Source of the DNA: Lachnospiraceae bacterium
Lineage (GTDB): Bacteria; Bacillota; Clostridia; Lachnospirales; Lachnospiraceae
Direction of reading: 5' to 3'
DNA: 64,000 nt
NCBI GenBank assembly: GCA_900753305.1
Contig: CAADYR010000028.1
Span: forward strand, 35,161 to 99,160
Both the position numbers and the translations under genes were made by a program. How positions within the stretch are numbered: position 1 is the stretch's first letter; every line of letters starts with the position of its first letter. This document shows, piece by piece, positions 61,448-64,000 of the stretch. The notes beneath the pieces are model-generated. The model worked only from the letters and a program-made list of their open reading frames with translations, was not told where the DNA came from and ran no database searches.

Positions 61448-61621
61448 TTTTACCAGCCGTCACTTAGTGAAAAAAGCGGAGAAGCCATATTTTATGCGAA
61501 CTTGAGAGCCTTTTTGAGTAGAGAAGGTGAGGCTCAGAGAATAGCTGGTAAAAAAATAAAAAAGCTTGATTTTTAGGGAGTATTTAGTAGTATAGAATAT
61601 AGGAATGCACAAAATACGCGA
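61448..61621 (+). promoter_or_regulatory. CRISPR leader
   Basis: A 174-bp AT-rich gap between cas2 and the first repeat, on the side where new spacers enter. TTTTACCAGC (61448-61457) is the exact complement of GCTGGTAAAA (61544-61553), and GAGCC/GGCTC pair inside, so most of it could fold. The final 60 bp before the repeat are AT-rich with a TAGTAGTATAGAATATAGG stretch, likely holding promoter and integration signals. Confidence 0.75.
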
Positions 61622-64000
61622 ATAGAACCTTAACAAGAGTTGTATTGAAACGACGGAACGGTGACACTGGAAGATGTGACAACCTATAGAACCTTAACAA
61701 GAGTTGTATTGAAACCGCTCTTTTTCCTTAATCTGACCGTCCATAACAGATAGAACCTTAACAAGAGTTGTATTGAAACAGAATAAGGGATTTACAGTTG
61801 GAATTTGTTAGTATGATAGAACCTTAACAAGAGTTGTATTGAAACAGAATGCATTTACCGTTCTTGTCCGTAGTCTCTTTCATAGAACCTTAACAAGAGT
61901 TGTATTGAAACTAAGGGATATCAAATGTTCCGTCCTGTGAAATTAATAGAACCTTAACAAGAGTTGTATTGAAACTGCCATAGGTCACATTCTGTACTGA
62001 TGTTGAATCTATAGAACCTTAACAAGAGTTGTATTGAAACTGACGTGTCAGACGTTCTGTTAAGACCAACAAGCAAATAGAACCTTAACAAGAGTTGTAT
62101 TGAAACATACGTTTTTGACGTACTTCCTGCGCTACCTTGGAAATAGAACCTTAACAAGAGTTGTATTGAAACTACATAAACACCCCCTTATCTCAATTGC
62201 TCAATTCAATAGAACCTTAACAAGAGTTGTATTGAAACGCAATGTAGATCTGACAGGCGTACCATATGAAAAGATAGAACCTTAACAAGAGTTGTATTGA
62301 AACCAGGTTATAGTTTTAAAAAGACTGATAAACCGCTTATAGAACCTTAACAAGAGTTGTATTGAAACTACTATTATATTTATCTGCATTATCGCCACCA
62401 TATGATAGAACCTTAACAAGAGTTGTATTGAAACGAACTATTTGAAGAAAACTGAACAGGCTGAACCGATAGAACCTTAACAAGAGTTGTATTGAAACAA
62501 TGACGTATAGTCGGTATTGTCGGAACTGTATAGATAGAACCTTAACAAGAGTTGTATTGAAACATGTATATGCTTGCATATGTCCATCGTGTGACTTAAT
62601 AGAACCTTAACAAGAGTTGTATTGAAACACGTTCCGTTAAAACTAACAGACAATCCTTACTCTATAGAACCTTAACAAGAGTTGTATTGAAACACCTCAT
62701 ACTCCAGTATAGAGCGTATCTGTTTATCATAGAACCTTAACAAGAGTTGTATTGAAACAAACTGACAAGACCAGAACTTGAAGTGATAATTAAAATAGAA
62801 CCTTAACAAGAGTTGTATTGAAACATGCTTATGATACATTTGCATGCGTTGGCAATCTTATAGAACCTTAACAAGAGTTGTATTGAAACAGGCTGAGAAA
62901 AAAGAAAACTACGTACAGTTATTTATAGAACCTTAACAAGAGTTGTATTGAAACTATGGTGGAAAAGATTACATCTTTGAAAAAAATGGCATAGAACCTT
63001 AACAAGAGTTGTATTGAAACGACTTGCAAAGAATGAAATTTCCAATAGCAATAAATAGAACCTTAACAAGAGTTGTATTGAAACTCTATGATATCGTTCC
63101 ATATCTGTGGGGGTATGTCGATAGAACCTTAACAAGAGTTGTATTGAAACTTTTTAAAAGATCATGTCCTTTGTTTAAATTTTTTCATAGAACCTTAACA
63201 AGAGTTGTATTGAAACCAAGTTTCTTTCGCTGTGTGGCATAATATGACATTATAGAACCTTAACAAGAGTTGTATTGAAACCTAAACCGCTGTAGTAGTC
63301 CATGCTACGATACTTTATAGAACCTTAACAAGAGTTGTATTGAAACGCACACAAAAGGACGATAACGGCATACACATCCCATAGAACCTTAACAAGAGTT
63401 GTATTGAAACATTATTATGCATATGTATGCAAGCTAAAACAAAATAATAGAACCTTAACAAGAGTTGTATTGAAACTAAAGCCAACGAATCTCACAGGCT
63501 ACAGATGTAAAATAGAACCTTAACAAGAGTTGTATTGAAACGAAGAAGATTCAGAAGCAGAAGAAACGCAAAGTACATAGAACCTTAACAAGAGTTGTAT
63601 TGAAACTATTCCAGGTCGCACCATACGCCACAGGTTATATATATAGAACCTTAACAAGAGTTGTATTGAAACGACAGCCTTATGTAATTCTCCACCCCGA
63701 CTATCTCTATAGAACCTTAACAAGAGTTGTATTGAAACTAGATAGCAGGAACTTCGGTAAATGAAGTAAAGTATAGAACCTTAACAAGAGTTGTATTGAA
63801 ACAAACGCCTGTCTGCTATGTATAGCGCCTGTTATTTTAATAGAACCTTAACAAGAGTTGTATTGAAACTTGATGCAGGAAGACTTGAAATACTCAGCTT
63901 TCTTCATAGAACCTTAACAAGAGTTGTATTGAAACGTGAATACATACAATATTTACTACCGGCGGTTCTGAATAGAACCTTAACAAGAGTTGTATTGAAA
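61622..64000 (+). CRISPR. Type I-B CRISPR array, 37 repeats visible, continues past the window
   Basis: The repeat is 30 bp, starts ATAGAACCTT and ends GTATTGAAAC. The first spans 61622-61651 and the last begins at 63972, losing its final base to the window edge. I counted 37 repeats and 36 spacers; the repeats look identical throughout, with no degenerate terminal repeat. Spacers are 34-37 bp (period 64-67). Each repeat contains a small ACAA-GAG-TTGT hairpin; cutting after it would leave the 8-nt ATTGAAAC handle. Leader and cas2 lie upstream, so transcription runs to the right. Confidence 0.99.

Noticed and set aside
61954..63723. Open reading frames across the CRISPR array on both strands
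   Set aside because: They are repeats translated in phase (recurring RTLTRVVLK or SIQLLLRFY) with variable spacer parts, not genes.
1..64000. tRNA, rRNA, riboswitch, intact insertion sequence or prophage
   Set aside because: No cloverleaf with TTCGA-type arm, ribosomal sequence, known riboswitch core or complete transposase/integrase was recognised by reading; a tRNAscan or Infernal run could still find something missed.

Overview
The window looks like chromosome from a spore-forming, probably motile, anaerobic Firmicute of the Lachnospiraceae type. The basis is moderate-to-low GC, AGGAGG-type ribosome binding sites, two chemoreceptors, an [FeFe] hydrogenase, L-lactate dehydrogenase, the spoIIGA-sigE-sigG sporulation block behind ftsZ, a SCIFF ranthipeptide with its radical SAM maturase, and a type I-B CRISPR-Cas locus. 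The genus cannot be fixed by eye. Nearly all genes are on the + strand; only ldh and a CorC/hemolysin-type membrane protein are on the - strand.

Layout. 1-2 kb: 3' part of a chemoreceptor. 2.1-5.8 kb: a two-gene hydrogenase operon (NuoF/GltD-like flavoprotein plus HydA) behind a promoter with a consensus CcpA-type cre palindrome. 5.9-8.9 kb: a uracil/deoxyinosine glycosylase, a YwlG-like protein, a polysaccharide deacetylase and a bactofilin. 8.9-19.8 kb: a long housekeeping run pyrH-frr-uppS-cdsA-dxr-rseP-ispG-polC (UMP kinase, ribosome recycling, isoprenoid and phospholipid precursors, site-2 protease, replicative polymerase). 19.8-21.25 kb: a gene graveyard with four recognisable remnants (DUF1703-type ATPase C-terminus, WYL-regulator C-terminus, an internally deleted Rpn nuclease and a second Rpn scrap). 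21.2-25.2 kb: flavin reductase, ldh, and a trx-gpx-ohrR-J-domain operon with inverted-repeat operators. 25.3-37.4 kb: a division/cell-wall cluster mraZ-rsmH-ftsL-PBP-PBP-murD-ftsW-murA-ftsQ-ftsZ, autoregulated through four MraZ boxes and lacking mraY, murE, murF and murG. 37.4-39.9 kb: spoIIGA-sigE-sigG. 40-46.9 kb: a chemoreceptor, a phosphopantetheinyl transferase, a 770-residue cyclic-nucleotide-binding-fold protein of unknown role, a CorC-like protein and a TIGR04086-type membrane protein. 46.9-50.9 kb: SCIFF precursor, its maturase and a fused SecDF. 50.9-52.7 kb: a 157-nt imperfect giant hairpin, a TraX-like membrane protein and a Fic protein. 52.8-64 kb: a complete type I-B CRISPR-Cas locus (cas6-cas8b-cas7-cas5-cas3-cas4-cas1-cas2) and an array of 37 visible repeats running off the window end.

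How the parts work together. The division cluster leads directly into the block that starts asymmetric-division sporulation; the promoter in front of spoIIGA has the unusually long spacer and Spo0A-box-like sites known from Bacillus spoIIG. In the CRISPR locus an internal, well-placed start in cas8b could give a separate Cas11-like small subunit, and a 17-bp perfect hairpin separates the interference-complex genes from cas3 and the adaptation genes.

The items judged least explained are the giant hairpin at 50930-51086 and the 770-residue protein at 42649-44961. No tRNA or rRNA genes and no intact insertion sequence were seen.
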